Shown here piece after piece: positions 1 through 13,465 of a stretch of DNA of 64,000 bases. The notes under the pieces are model-generated. The model was not told the origin of the DNA and made no database searches. It saw only the letters and a list, made by a program, of their open reading frames with translations. Numbering within the stretch: the first letter of the stretch is position 1; each line of letters starts with the position of its first letter. Both the position numbers and the translations under genes were made by a program. Location: assembly GCA_021613335.1 (NCBI GenBank), contig JAJTWR010000005.1, forward strand, positions 510,001 to 574,000. Reading direction: 5' to 3'. The stretch comes from Whitmania pigra. Lineage: Eukaryota; Annelida; Clitellata; Hirudinida; Haemopidae.

Positions 1-94
1 GAAATTACCGAGAATTTCACTTACCTTTAAGTCTGTGGTTTACTTGTGTTCACCATTAGCTGGGCGTTTGTAAATAAATATTTTAGTCGTTAAA

Positions 95-3000
95 ATGTCG
101 GCTACGAATTTGTCGTCTCAGCTTCAAGATTATTTGAATAAATCTGGCAGCTCGAACAGTTTGTCGAGTAAAAGCTCAAGCAATCCTGTAATGCAGAGTT
201 TCACTTCGATAAACATCGATTCAGTGTTTGGCATGTTCAAATCACAGAAAGAACAGCAAGAACTTTCGCCAGACGAGACCATAAACGGCTGGTTTAGCCA
301 GGCACAACAAGATCCATTTTTGCCAACTCTTGTTAGTTACTTGTGCATGCTAATTGTGTATGTTCTCAGTTCTTTAATATTTTGTAATGTTTTAAATTAT
401 TTCGAACTGTGGGAAATTATTTGGAATCATGATAATCAGAAAATTAAAAATGTCTGTAGCATGGTCATTTACATACAAAAATATTTAGCAATTTGCAAAC
501 ATGATTTTCCTTCTAAGCTGATTTGAGTTTAGTAATAGTTTTGTTTTGGTTTACTAGAACAGAAACCTTTTAAGTAAATGAGATATAGAGAACAATTACA
601 TAGTTAAACCGAACATTCGTTTTAAACCTTGCATTCTACTTGTCGTTTCAGAGTAAGAAACAACGGGTCATCGGGTTTGTCACTCTCCTCTTGCTGGGGT
701 CATTTTGTCTCAGCCTGGTCGGTATTGTCGGAATTTGAAATTTTATTTGCGAGAATGTTCTAACTATTGTTAAATGCTGGAGAAAACCATTACGTTGATA
801 AATTATCGGACATTTACACATTAGTGTACATTTGACAACATTCTAATTGTCATAAATTCCTCGGTGAACCTTAAGGTTAATTAGTGACTGCTTATTATAT
901 CGCAAATTCGTGTATTTATTGATATTTTTATTCGTGTATTTATTGATATTTTTATTTGTGTATTTATTGATATTTTTATTCGTATATTTATTCTTAAGTT
1001 TTTGAAAATGGCATTCTAACATTTATTTTTTTAAGCTTTGAAGCTAGGAAATGATATTTTGGACCAGTGGTGACATGATGATGATGATTGTTATTGGCAA
1101 ATAACCAATGTCACTTACAACGAAATTATAATCATTCCAAATGCCATTGTTATTATTATTATATTCATATGGTATTATTACCACATCTATTACTTCTAAT
1201 TAATATATTTGATTTGATTTAATATATTATTTCTATTAATTAATTTCCTATTTCATATAAGTTTAATTTTAAAATTAATTAATTAATTACAGGCCAGCAT
1301 GTACCTTCCATTTTTGCTTTTGAAGTCACGAAAATTTGCAGTCCTCTACACCTTTGGGACACTCTTCCTCATTCTCAGGTTGTGAATAAATTATGCTGAT
1401 GACCTCCATGGCGGCCAGTAATGAGTTGGATTAATTGATGAATTATTAATGAATGGTTCAAACTGGTAGTAGGAAAATGCGTTTGAATATTTGCATAAAT
1501 AATGATAATTATATAACAAATTCGGCTGTCGATGCTTTCGCCCGCCTCCTTACAGGTCAGTTTAAGTAGGGTTCGATAGCAAGAGTTTCCATGCAAAGTA
1601 AACCGATCTTTGGCATTGGATGTTATCCTTAATTAATCTTAATTATTTACAATGTCAGTCAGTGAAATTGCAACTCTAAAATATGTCCGATGCACATCTG
1701 AAAGTATTTCTAATTTATGATCATCAATGTGATTGCTGAATGCTTTGCTTATTTTTGTAAATTGTCTTTTATTGAGTAATAATAATAATGATAATAATAA
1801 TAATAATAATAATAATATCAATAATACTATCAATAATAAATCAGGATATGGGAGGTGGGCTCTTATTGTAATGCATAACAGGTTCTATTATTTCATGGCT
1901 GCTGATTATATGATTACTTTTAATTAATTAGTGATAATTAAATTATTATACCACTCATTCATAATTAATTTGTAATAACACCACATATTACATAATCACC
2001 TGTCAATTACAGTTTCTCAATGTTGTGGGGTCCGATGAATCACATGAAGCACCTCTTTTCCCCACCGAGGTTGGCTTTCTCCTCGCTGTACGTCGTCAGT
2101 ATGGTCCTCACCCTCTTCTTTGCCCTGTCGGTGAGTGTTTCGGATGTCCGCTCCATTTCATTGGCCTCGGATGAGGGAGATTAATTTCATTGCGATGCCA
2201 CGATTGGTCGGTCGTTTTGTCTTTTTATTTCCTTGTTATTTTGGACGTTCGGGATTTGAGCCAATTGCTAATAGATGTTGATATTATGACATTTTTGTTT
2301 GTTTGCATAAATACTGACATTTGTTAAAGTTTTCCTTATCATAATAACTATACAATTTTATAGTTTTTGTTATTGTAATAACTATAAAATATGTCAACTT
2401 GAATTTTCAAATAATGATAAAGGCATATTTCTTGGACAGGTTCACAGTGTCATTTTGACGGCCATTTTCTCAGTCTTGCAGGTAGCAGTGCTTGTCTGGT
2501 GAGTTAATTAACTAGGAGATCAATTGAGTAGTTATTCAATCAGTTATGCATGAATCGAGCTTCCTTCGGAAAATTTACAACTCGGCCGATCATTAATCTG
2601 GATCTCAATTTATTAATTGCATTAAAGTATTAAAAGATCGGGTCTCGAAAGTTTCCCATCTCTCAATAAATGCAAAGACCTGGTTTCCTTAGGATCTGCA
2701 TAAGTTAAATTATTAGATTTTAAGTCATTCCCTAATCTTCTTATCTTAATCCTTAACTTAATCCTGTTTGCTGATATTCATGCTAATCTATTTTGTTAAT
2801 CTGAAATCCTAACGAAGCTTGGAAGTATTATATTTGAGCCTGGCCAGTTGCTTTTGTAATTTATTGTCAATTTGAAGTATATGCTAGTGGTTGAATTCTC
2901 CTTTACTGCTGAACCACAAATAGAACTATTGAATCGTTAATATCAAGCAATTAGCTTATCAAAAATATTTGGGATTTAATTGCCATGCTTAATTACCTTA

Positions 3001-3135
3001 TTAATATTCATTGCACTGTCTACAAACAGCTACCTCATCAGCTACATACCTGGAGGGCTGAGAGGCCTCAAGTTTTTCACCAGAATCTTCTATGTCGCGG
3101 CCTCCAAGACCGTTCAAAAGACTTTGCCAGTGTGA
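95..3135 (+). CDS. SFT2D3: SFT2 domain vesicle-transport protein, SFT2D3-like
   Basis: Six exons in frame: 95-331, 652-717, 1293-1378, 2013-2130, 2440-2498, 3030-3135; 669 coding nt plus stop, 223 aa (human SFT2D3 about 215). SFT2 proteins are four-helix Golgi membrane proteins linked to endosome-to-Golgi vesicle fusion. The N-terminus (MSATNLSSQLQDYLNKS) resembles the SFT2D3 N-terminus rather than SFT2D1/2. Exon 1 is a Ser-rich cytosolic tail of 79 residues. Exons 2-6 hold the hydrophobic segments. Diagnostic matches are LLLKSRKFAVLY at the exon 2/3 region and a terminal LPV. All donors are GT and acceptors AG, with phases 0,0,2,0,2. The open frame running on to position 526 is intron 1 read-through. 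The ATG is the first in the transcript-like leader. Identity is from remembered family sequences, not a database search. Confidence 0.9.
905..995. repeat. About 24-bp tandem repeat in intron 2 of the SFT2D3-like gene
   Basis: Just over three near-identical copies of a unit built on GTATTTATTGATATTTTTAT, with T/C variation between copies, lie in intron 2. It looks like a short AT-rich minisatellite. I see no regulatory motif in it. Confidence 0.8.
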
Positions 3136-3216
3136 TTCAGATTAAAGATTCAGTTGCAGTTGCACTCGCCACTCTCCAGTTGTAGATTTAAACAAATACA
3201 AACTGTTAATAGTCGA

Positions 3217-3222
3217 AATAAA
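3217..3222 (+). terminator. Probable polyadenylation signal of the SFT2D3-like gene
   Basis: An AATAAA hexamer lies about 80 nt after the stop codon at 3133-3135. This is a normal 3' UTR spacing for a compact animal gene. AATAAA is common in DNA this AT-rich, so transcript ends would be needed to confirm it. Confidence 0.45.
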
Positions 3223-4423
3223 AAAAATTATACTTTTAATTAATCTTTTCAAATTCAATGTCATTCTGCATTTAACGCTGTTCGTGATGAGTAACTTTTT
3301 TGTCGTTCGTACAATTGAGGATGTTTTGCTTCGAATGACTTTTGTCGTAAATATTGGCCATGTTTACAACATTTAGTGTTGTCAATTATGCCCACTGTTA
3401 TTGTTTAGTTCGTTCGATGGATTGAAGATTGAGAGGTATCAGAAACTATTGCATTTGGTCAATATGTCCAGTTAACATTTGTAATTAGTAATTGTAATAA
3501 TAAATTCATGACGATGAAGATGACGACATGACGATTGTCATTATATCTGATGTCGAGTTCAACATTACTTCTTTGTCTCGTCCTCTGGACGTGGCCATGA
3601 ATCTCTTGCTCACTCTGTGTATGTGTTTGTGTGCTCGGTTGTTGAAGTCATCTCATTACATGTTTTGAATCATGAATAGCACTCGAAGTTTGTGAGAGTT
3701 TTTAAATTAAACATTCGAAAAAAATTAATCACATGACGCATAATTTAGAAGAAACGAATTAATCATGTAAATAACTTATCATCAGTGCATGATCATCGCA
3801 AGTAGTAAAATGCAAAACACGTTTTTAAATTGAGGAATTGCATTTTAAATCGCCAACTAAAACAGAAATCACAAAATGCCGAACAAATGTTTCCTAAATG
3901 CCTTGAATTAAAAAAATGCATGGAATGCTTGCATAATTACGTCACAATTGTAATAACACGACACGTCGAAAGACACTGAGCTTAAGAATGTCTGAGGTGA
4001 GATGCTAGGCTTTGTGCCTCGATGGGTAACAGAATTCATGGGCAAGATGCATTTTGGACAGGAAAATTTTGGATTCATCACTTGAATGATCATCATTTAG
4101 TCATTATCATCATCATCAAATTGCACTTTCATGGATTGAGATAAATACGGTCGGAAGAATGACATGTCGACGTTTTTAGATTCGTAAACATGATTTCAAC
4201 ACAATATAACAAGGTGATAACATGACATCGTATGTTTCACATGACATCAACAACAAATATAAATGTTTCTTACGTCAGCAGTATTCATAATCGGTGCTTC
4301 AGTAATGTTTAGAGAAGGAACAACCGATTTATGAATGTTTAGTCTCAAAATGAGGCGACAACAACAACACGATCGACTGAAACAAAGCGCTCATCAACGG
4401 TAACGACAACAAAACGCTTGACA
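3223..4423. other. Convergent intergenic spacer
   Basis: About 1.2 kb of AT-rich DNA separates the 3' ends of the SFT2D3-like gene (+) and the arrestin-domain gene (-). Short frames such as 4096-3908 (-) have no splice context or recognisable motif. It probably holds the 3' UTRs of both genes. I see no gene here. Confidence 0.6.
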
Positions 4424-7400
4424 TCAGACAAAGTAAGAGTCGAGGGGGTACTCTATGGTCATGTCCTCCTTGACATCGGCATGACCAATGTGACCATCTT
4501 TAGAACCAACAGTCACTTCTATTTCACTCTTCATGGCTTTGAAGGGAGACTGCAGAACTATTGTCAGCTGGAAATGTCAAGTTCATGCGCATTATTATTT
4601 ATCATTATTTATTTGTTATCAAACATTATTTATCATTGGCTACATGTTTATCACCGTCATTGGTTAGATGTAATTTTAGGCACCCCGCCATAATAGACCA
4701 GGACAAAATAGCCCCATCAAAACAGCCCACTAAAATTTATTGTAAAAAAATTAATAAACTAAATTAAATGTAAATTAGTCATATCAAATTAGTTAATTGT
4801 GAGATTGTAAAGCATTTCTGGGTAGATAATCGAAGGGTTCTTTGTGTTGAAAAAGAGTATGAAGACGTTTGGTTTCACGTACTTAACCTTAGATAAGTTA
4901 TATTAGTTTCAGCTCCAAATCATCCATATTGCAATAGGAACTTAGTGAAGGATCAAAATAAATTGGACGATCTGAGGAACAGGAGTGACGTGATGAGTGT
5001 CTGGAGAATCACTTTGTGTTGCTCGCATATGTTGTACGAAGTGTCGATAATTTACATTAAATGCCAACATAAAAAGTCCGTGGAACCTGAGGAATAGCAG
5101 GAATCTTATTAATATTTTAGACGATTGACACCGATTAAACTCAAAACGGTCGAAAACATTCAACCACTAATTTCATTTAATCAAATTTTAAATCAGTTAT
5201 AACTTATAAGTAATGTCTTCAACTTATACAAATTATTTTTTTTAAAGATACATTGACGGGGCTATTTAGTCGCTGGGCTATTTTGATGAGGCTAATGGTG
5301 AGGAATGAACAGGATACTAAAAATAGTTCACCTCCATGACAACCAGAAAGTATAAATTCAGATGGCTGAATTAATGACAGACGCCATGAAAAAAGCAAAT
5401 TGTTGAAAGTAGTTGAACATTTCTAAATGTTTATTAGTTTCTAATCAAGTCGCTTTCAGTACTTTTCAACCCCTTCATTCAATCTTCAATTAATTGAACT
5501 TATATTATTGTAATTTATTTTTTTTAAAATCTTTTATAAGCTTTTATTTTTATAATAATAGCAATAACATTCCACGCATTTTGTATTTTATTACCTGCGG
5601 ATAAGTGTCATCGCTCTTTATAAAAATCGTTGGTTATAAAAAGTTATAAATAATAATTGCATTTTCATAAAAATAAATTCCTAAAAATATAATTAATATA
5701 TAACCTTGATAACCACGTGATCCGATAAGAGAAAGGTCTATTTGGAAGCTTCATAAAAGTGACTCATATAAAGCTCTTAAGACTTCAATGCGACAACGCC
5801 CGATGTCAGAATCGACGACTGTGACGTGATCAAGTGCGTCAAAGTTTATGTGACATTCAAATGACACACCCAAGTTTTATGTCGACGCCAGCAGAACGTC
5901 TAGTACAATTAAAGCTGTGATATTTCAGCGAATGGCACTTAACGCTTAATATGAATAATATTTACAACCATTGTGATATTAAATGTCTTTTATTTGTCGT
6001 GATGGAAGTTTATGTTCATAGTATCGTTTTATATATAAATGAAATAATATTATTAATATTCACCAGGATTTAAAGTAAAGTAAAGTCTAGTTATAACAAT
6101 GTAAATGATAGAACAACGAGGTTCTTTTACTCAAACTAGGAAGTTGAATTGAACATAGCAGTATTTCAACGAATACATGCTGAGAGTAAAAAACTTTACA
6201 ACTCGTTTTTTACAACTACGTTCTCCAGACGCCTTACTAAAATTATTCTACGTATAATAACCATACGTTACTATGCATTCAGTTATTTATCTTTTTACCG
6301 AGAGGAATTTTATTTTACCAAATGCATTAACACATCATTATGCATTAATGCAACAACATTTCATGTACTTTTACAACTAGGAACTAAAATAAAACAACTC
6401 ATTAGGAGAACAACAGCACGAACATAAGAAATGTACTAATTACAATCAGTGAACATATAGTAATCATATTCAAACCTTGATGGAATATCTTATGTTAATG
6501 AGCTCGCCCTTGTTCTGATTGGTCGGAGCCACATCGTCGGGAACGTGTATTTTTTCTCGCAGGTAGCCGCAAGCGTCAGGCAGGATGCACGTCTTTGTCT
6601 TGGATGCTAACCTCTTCCTCTGATAGATGTAGTTGTCGGCACTTTTCTGACTCTTGTAGACGATGTGCTGAGGGTCAATGATGCGAGAAGTTGAGTGCAA
6701 CGAATTCAACAGAAGTCAACGTTGATAGTCTACTTAACGTAAACCATCGTCGACGTTCTCATAATGAGTTATTTTATTTTTATCGATGACCTCAGCTCGC
6801 TTAAATATTTGCTAATTGTTTTCGAGCAAACATTTCATGTACTTTTACTCGTATTTGAGTAAAAAAAAATAATAACTAACAACAAACAAACAAGTTGTAA
6901 AAGCGATGAATACAAAAACCATCATTATTTAAGTATAATTAGTTTTACAACCAAAGTCTTAACAAAGCCAGTATATTTCAAGGGCCTTTACCCAACAGGC
7001 TGTAAACAGGTGGAATTAACGCACCTGTATGAAGGCAATTTTGGCCTTAAGGACTTTGATCCTGCCCAGATTCTCGATGTTGCCGAGGACGTGCATATCC
7101 TCCCCTGGAAGGAATCCACCTTTCTCTAGTTTCCATTGGCAACGGATGTCGCTGAGTTTTAAAATCATTATGTTGTGACGCTTCGTCAGGAAGGCCTCTT
7201 TTGGTTTCTGTTTCAAGGAGTTTAAAAAGGAATTTCCTGAGTTTGCGGGTTTTTTTTTTAATTTGAATTTATTAGGTTGTGATTGTGCTAAAATAAGGCA
7301 TTAATTTTAAGCTGCAAGTTTTATTCGACGTAATTATCATATTTAATCGTCTCGATTTTAAGTTCTCAATTAACAGTCGTTCCATCATCGCGTTTTGCGC

Positions 7401-10400
7401 GACAGCGACGGGAAATATGTAATCGAACATTGGGATGATCGCTCTTAAAACAGCTACACCCGGACTTAAGGCGTTGCATTTACATTTCAACCATGGATTT
7501 TTTGCTTGTGATTCGTCTCGTTTCGTAAACAATTTCATGAATAACTTGTTGCTTGGAAATTAGGAAAATTACAAAGGAGTTTATAAAGAAATTCAGATTA
7601 CATCATCAAAGTAGATCATCAAAGCCCAGTGAAGCGTGGACAATCGAAATGATAGGTAGTCTATAAAATTCTAACTCAGAATTATTCAGACGGATTTTCT
7701 CTGAACTGGCGATAGAAGCAAAAACACCTCGACCTAATAACTACATTCATGTGTAACATCCAGATTTGGTTACAAGGAATTGAATTGTAGTAATACTATG
7801 TGTACCTGTGCTTACCTGTTTCATTGTATCCCTGTTATATTGTTGTCGTTGTTGTAAATGTTACAGTAGACAGACTGCTTAAGATAAGTTTATTGTAGGT
7901 GAGATGTAATTCAATGAGTTATGGCATTACGCTCGTGTACATTGTCGGATGTTTATATTTATTAGATTACAATTTTCTTTTTATAAACATTCGATTAAAA
8001 GAGAACATCGAGAAGACAGAAAACATGGATTAATTTATTAATACAACCTAATTATTAATTATTAATACAACCGAACTAATGATTATGACCTATAAAAAAT
8101 GGTGCTGGAAAGAATAATATTAATTTAGAATGAAAGAATGACACCAAACCAGAATTTCATTCAACTTCCTCCAGCATGGGATGGGACAAACCTTCATTCA
8201 GCCTGATTTTTTTCTTTTTTACTGGTCACCAAAAGTCAAGGAAAAACAGAAATCGCGGGGCAATGCCCTCCCAAATGTCTCCCTTCTCTAAACACGAGAC
8301 GACCAAGTAACAATTTTGTTTCAAATTGAGTCTTATTCGCAGTACAGCTTTGTACCGCCGCTCGTTGACATCGGCAACATCGTTACGGAAATCTAATTCC
8401 TAAATTTAATCCTACGAGATCGTGTTAAATGATTAATGCTCAACTGCCCAAATGCAACTTCAAACAAGTACGTACCAAGTCTTCGTCAGTTAGGTGTTGA
8501 ATCTTTTCGACGACAAACTCCTTCCAGCACTTGAGGAAAATACCCACTTCCTCCTCCAACGAGTCTTGGACTGACAAATCGCTTGAAGACGGGTATGTAG
8601 GATCTGAGTAAAGAATTTCTGCAGTGGCCATGTACTTGACATCTCCATAGTCCCCTGTGAAGGTTGGAGACAGTGAGTGGGGCAGTTGCACAGAGAAGGG
8701 AAAGATGTACTCTTGAGGGTAAAAGACGAGAGATCCCAGAGGGTCCATCCTAGCCAATCGGCTTGAAGGATCTTGAAGAAATAAAGAAAGATCGAGATGA
8801 ATGATTTTGTTTATTTCATTTTTTTATTTCATGAAATTGAAAAGTGAACATGATATGCTCTATTGTGCAGACGTTGACATCAAGTTATTGATTATAAATT
8901 TGAAATCTTTTATTAATTCAATAATTAGGGATTATTAATTCAATAATTAATAATGCTCTCTCTTTGTCTTTCTATTAAAGCTTTTCACATTCACTTCAAT
9001 GCAACCCATACAGATTCAATATCACTGAAGTGCAGCATTTAAAAAAAAAGTATCGAAAATATAGCAGTTTGACTTTTTGAATTACAGCTGACATTCTATA
9101 ATGTGCTAGAAAACATTTTACGAAACAAACGGCACACACACTCACTCACGAGCAATCTGAGTCGTGAAAATAATATTTTTATTCAAAAGCAATGGCTTAA
9201 GTATCTAATCTAAGTATCAAAGTCAATGTGCACCGACTCAACTCATATAACGTCAAAAAGAAACAGCGGGACAAAAAGTGCCAAAAGTTGGCTTTAAGTT
9301 GTGACAACCTGAGTATTTAAGTCACATCAGCAAGAGATTGTCTCAATGAAATGGTTCGGTTGGTTTCAAGCTACTTGCCACTAGCGTATTTAATCGTTTT
9401 TAGCAAATTATTCAACCAGAAGGCAGAAGCTGACTAAATTATTGTCTACGTTATTAAGTTGATGAATATAATAGAATTAAGCTTGTGTACCTGTTATTAT
9501 TATTATTATTATTAAACGTTTATTATTTAACGACGGATTGGCCAGGATTATCTCTACAAGAGACACATTTTTCTATAATGTTATCTTAGCAAGAATAATA
9601 TTGACAATAATGTTCGCGTGTTTACTTTAATATTTTTTAGATTGTGTCTTAAACCATCTTAAATCAATAATAACATAATACAATAATCAATTTACATACC
9701 CCGACTAAGGCAGTTTAATAAATTACTTAATAAAACATAATAATGACACACTAGGCGAATGCATACAGCTCCACAGAAGCACTGGACTTAATTTATGAAA
9801 TGGACGTTAATAAACTACCAACCAACCACTGGACTTATCCTGTCCTACCATTAGGCTATGCAAATGCTGATAATAAACTGCAACAACAACAACAACTGAA
9901 CTTACGTGAGGTCAGAAGGTTGAGCTTCTGGTTGAGATATTGCTCTGAATCATACAACTTGAATGCTGGAACATTCGACTTTTTCAGGTTCCTCTCAAAT
10001 GCCTTGTGCCATAGAACTTTTGACAGTCCTTTGAACCGTATCTCTAAGCCTTAATGCAAATGTTATAATGTCATCTAGGGATCTTTGATAAATGAGCTTA
10101 CAACTTTTGGGACAATGCCCCAAGAAATATTTTATAAATTGCAAATAATCGATTGAGGAGTTGAAACAATCTTGAGACATCATGAGTACCTTGAAGAGCT
10201 GGAACTTAAAAAAAGAATGTTAATTTTCTGGGTTTGAGAAGCAAAAGTAAAAAGAAAATTCTTCAGGAACTCCTTTCAGGTTTCCATGGGGTTCAGAAGC
10301 TTGATATGTCTTTTTAAAAGGATAAGAATTTTGTGGGCTTCAAAACAAACAGTTATTGGATCTTTCAACAAATCCCAATAACACCACAACGAGCTATTCC

Positions 10401-10637
10401 TTGCAATAATAATGACAATACTCCCGAGCCACACGTCCGATTGCAAAATAATTTTTGTAGTTAAGTGTTCTTAAAGTCAAAAAGTAAGTAAAATTAATGA
10501 ATTGGATGTCACTCACGAGAGATTGCTATGGTATCTTGCACGATAAACTTGACACTGCCTGACAAAGTATTGCCTTCGTGGAACCTAGCGTCTGGCTTGT
10601 AGAAGATAATCCTGAATTCGGTTATTGACTCAGGCAT
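4424..10637 (-). CDS. Arrestin domain-containing protein (alpha-arrestin, ARRDC family)
   Basis: Six exons on the minus strand: 10637-10517, 10049-9906, 8771-8476, 7207-7025, 6667-6476, 4567-4424; 1080 nt, 359 aa plus stop. Phases 1,1,0,0,0 agree at every junction. Exon 1 gives the first arrestin strands (ITEFRIIFYKPDARFHEG). Exon 2 gives LEIRFKGLSKVLW and the alpha-arrestin segment DSEQYLNQKLNLL. Exon 3 holds FPFSVQLPHSLSPTF and GDVKYMATAEI. Exons 4-6 form the C-terminal arrestin fold (GGFLPGEDMHVLGNIEN; KSEIEVTVGS). Alpha-arrestins are adaptors for ubiquitination and endocytosis of membrane cargo, usually recruiting NEDD4-family ligases through PPxY motifs. This protein stops soon after the second fold and has no PPxY, so that link may be absent or lie on an unseen alternative exon. 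Which ARRDC paralogue it matches cannot be decided by eye. Confidence 0.88.
4689..5295. mobile_element. MITE, copy 1, with iterated terminal inverted repeats (intron-free spacer/intron of ARRDC gene)
   Basis: The left end carries AAAATAGCCCCATCAAAACA and the right end carries its inverse (GACGGGGCTATTT then GGGCTATTTTGATGAGGCT). It lies in the last intron of the arrestin-domain gene. A second, internally deleted copy at 51099-51261 shares the right half: both hold TTTAATCAAAT, AATGTCTTCAAC and AAAGATACATTGACGGGG in the same order. No transposase is encoded. Exact ends are uncertain because the terminal motif is itself repeated, and no clear target-site duplication was found. Confidence 0.65.
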
Positions 10638-11146
10638 CGTGATTCCACGATGTACTGATCGCAATGAAAAGTACTTGAGCTCAAATTAGAAGTTAAACAT
10701 AACACTCGTTAGAGTTTATTAAGAATTGGAATTAACACAATTTAACAGAATTACAACAGATGTTGCTTGCGAGAAAGTCGGTCACGAAAAGTTTTCGCAC
10801 GAAACTATTTTTAGTAAAAGATCAGATTATTTATTTCGATCATTTAACATTGGACAGTCAACCTGTCATAATAAACGAAAAACGAAAAGAGAGTGAACGC
10901 GACCGCAGCTTCTGGTATATAACTCGTCTGCTAGCTACGGAATCGAAGAAGAGTTTAACTTTCGCTTAATTATCTACTTTACTTTTCGATCGGTTTATTT
11001 AAATTATTTTTTAATATAGAATTTGAAATAAATTAAAATCAAATAATTTTGCAATTAAATGACATAGGTAAGCCGAAATAAAAAGAGTTTTGTTAATAAC
11101 GCACAGTCGCTTCTGAGTTCTGTATGTTTTCAGAAATTTATAACCT
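10638..11146. other. Upstream region of the arrestin-domain gene
   Basis: About 500 nt upstream of the arrestin-domain start codon. It should contain the 5' UTR and promoter. I see no TATA box or other element that can be placed with confidence. The plus-strand frame 10760-10969 has no splice context and looks accidental. Confidence 0.4.
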
Positions 11147-11520
11147 TAACAAAGGCTTTTGGGCGCAAAGAAAGCATTGGACAGCCAATCATTACACACC
11201 CTTTTATTCAAATCGTGTTTAACGTAACATAACATTAGTTTATAATGGTTTATAAACAGGAGACTAATGTCTGTGTGATAAACCACCCCTACATTTTTAA
11301 ATCAGTATCCAAATTTCGATAGTCGTATTTTAAATACTACTACCGAATCTGAATATATTGTTTGTTCATCGAGCTTATTCCAAAGAATAATTACTCTGGT
11401 GCTGAAGTAATTATTCTTTAGTGTGCCCGTTACCCACCTATAAAGCTTACATCCATGCCCTCTCGTGGAACTACTTTTGGTGGCTCAAAGAAATGTTTAT
11501 GAACCAAATAAATATTCTCA
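11147..11520 (-). mobile_element. Degenerate 3' end of a non-LTR retrotransposon
   Basis: Read on the minus strand, 11500-11320 encodes a reverse-transcriptase tail of the LINE type: RGHGCKLYR, then NNYFSTRVIILWNKLDEQ, then SDSVVVFKIRLSKFG. The pattern 'R-hyd-hyd-x-x-W-N-x-L ... V-x-x-F-K' is typical of the C-terminus of these RTs. A second copy of the same element is at 30415-30680 on the plus strand. Both are 5'-truncated remnants. Confidence 0.75.
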
Positions 11521-13465
11521 AACTAGTCATTGTAATGATTAATTACTAACCAGAGAGATGTATTATTTTCTAATAAAAGGCTCTTATTACTAGTATCAAC
11601 AGTCGGTAATAAAAATAAGGACAACAATAATATCACCGTTACTGTCGTTGGTGTCATTGCTTATTTAAACAGTTTACTATGACCGCTGACGTATTATATA
11701 TCGGCAACTGTGCGACTAATCTAACCGTCCTAATAATCTAGTTATAAATTGGACGTTAATTAAACATACAGACATACACACTAATCTTTAAATGAGCGTT
11801 ATTTCGGAACCTCGGGGCTTTTGAAATCGATACCTAGGGAATTGACGGTCAAAAGCCCATCTGCGGGTATCACATATCGGTTTTCAAGAGTTAGGGCTGG
11901 CATTGCCCGACGCTTGGCCAACATTCCACTATATCTTCCCGGATTATTACATTATAATAGCCTAATAATTGTCATAATTATTCTAATGTTAGCGAGACCG
12001 CAACTCTTTAGGCAATCATAAAAAAAGGTCGTCAATAATTTTTGATAATTTAGATGCTGTCCATCACAATAACATTTCAAAATTCTCAATTACTATCTGA
12101 AAGCAGCTAAACTGCAATTTATCTCGCGGAATGACTAAATTTAAATTTTAATTTTTTGATTAAGTTAACACAATTCAAGAAACTCTAGCATTTAATATTC
12201 TTTTTGTTGGAAAATTACAAGCATTCCAAGTAGTCCTAGACCATATTTAGAAATGAGTCACAAACCATTTTCAAAAATACGTTCGCCAAAAATATTGTTC
12301 GTGTTGGCATGTGAACAACCGGTGAATTTACCCTTTTTTTGTATTCTGAAACAAGTGTCACTCAAAATGCGTTTCTCACGCCGTTTCTCCAAATTCATTG
12401 CAGACATGTTTTGATTCAAATGTCTTGATTTCATCATTCCGTTTGACTGCATGTTGTCATCGTCACAGCCGTTGTCGTCATAAATTTGATTCTGTTTCTA
12501 AATATTTTAAACGTCTGCATATTCGGATTTAATAGAATTTTGTAATTACTATAGGTTTAATTTAATTGATTGTTGACACTGAATTAATTTATTTAGAGTA
12601 TGCAGGGACGTAATTAGGGGGGGGGCAGGGGGGACGACTACAAACAAAAACAAAACACAAAAAAAATCATCTTTATATACTTTACGAGGGTTTGTTCCCC
12701 TGAATTTTGGCTAGAAGCAGTCGTCTTCTCAAGTTGCGTGAGGGTTTGCCCTCTTTGGAAAAAGCTGGAATTAAGTTCCTGAGAGTACTATTCCTCTTTA
12801 ACTTCAATTACCGTCACGTTTCATAATTGTCAAATCGTAAGTATCATCACGTCTTTACCAAATGGAAAAAGTAAGCACCATCTCAAACAGATTGCCTTGA
12901 ATAACCTCGTTCTCGACTCCAATGTCAAGTCATTAGTGCTTTGCAGTGATTCCAGCAATTTCAAAGCTACATCAAAGCCATTTTTAACGCGTTCAGTGAT
13001 GCTTAAAAGAGATTCAGTGTTCACTACTCTGCAATTAGACTTCTTACCATTCAATGAAAAATAATCTAGAGTTTAAACTACTAGCTTAGCCAATTTCTCG
13101 AGCAATTTACTCTTCCGCGTGTAATGACTTCAGTCAAAACTTAGAAAAAAGGTGAACATTGATTTAATGACGAACGTCTGGTAGGAATCGACCCGGGACC
13201 CCGGCCTAGGTAAATTTTAGCCTGGGTTTAGCCGGGGAATGTCGTAAAACATTTATAAAAAATTTATACAATATTTTTTTAATGCGAACGTCTATCCCAT
13301 GTCTGAATCCAAGTTATCATAAAATCTCTCATTTGATGGAATAAAATCATCAGGTATTAGTTATAAAAGCTCTTGCGAGAGGCTAGGATTTGTACTCCTA
13401 TTGCACCAATTCCAAATTCTTAATCACTAATCTACCGACGCCTGGTATTAATAATTCATGATAAC
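11521..13465. other. Gene-poor spacer with repeat debris
   Basis: AT-rich DNA without a convincing gene. Around 12606-12760 is a G-run-rich repeat beginning CAGGGACGT and containing GAGGGTTTGCCC, which recurs near 60570-60690 and is probably another dispersed DNA-element relic. A minus-strand frame at 13054-12830 reads like helical coding sequence (SITERVKNGFDVALKLLESL) but has no clear splice sites or partner exons, so it is left unassigned. Confidence 0.4.

Noticed and set aside
6149..6427. 92-codon plus-strand frame opposite the arrestin-domain gene
   Set aside because: It lies in an intron, has AT-driven composition and no recognisable motif.
9995..10183. 62-codon minus-strand frame with Cys and Tyr
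   Set aside because: It overlaps exon 2 of the arrestin-domain gene in another frame. The true frame there gives the conserved arrestin strand LEIRFKGLSKVLW.
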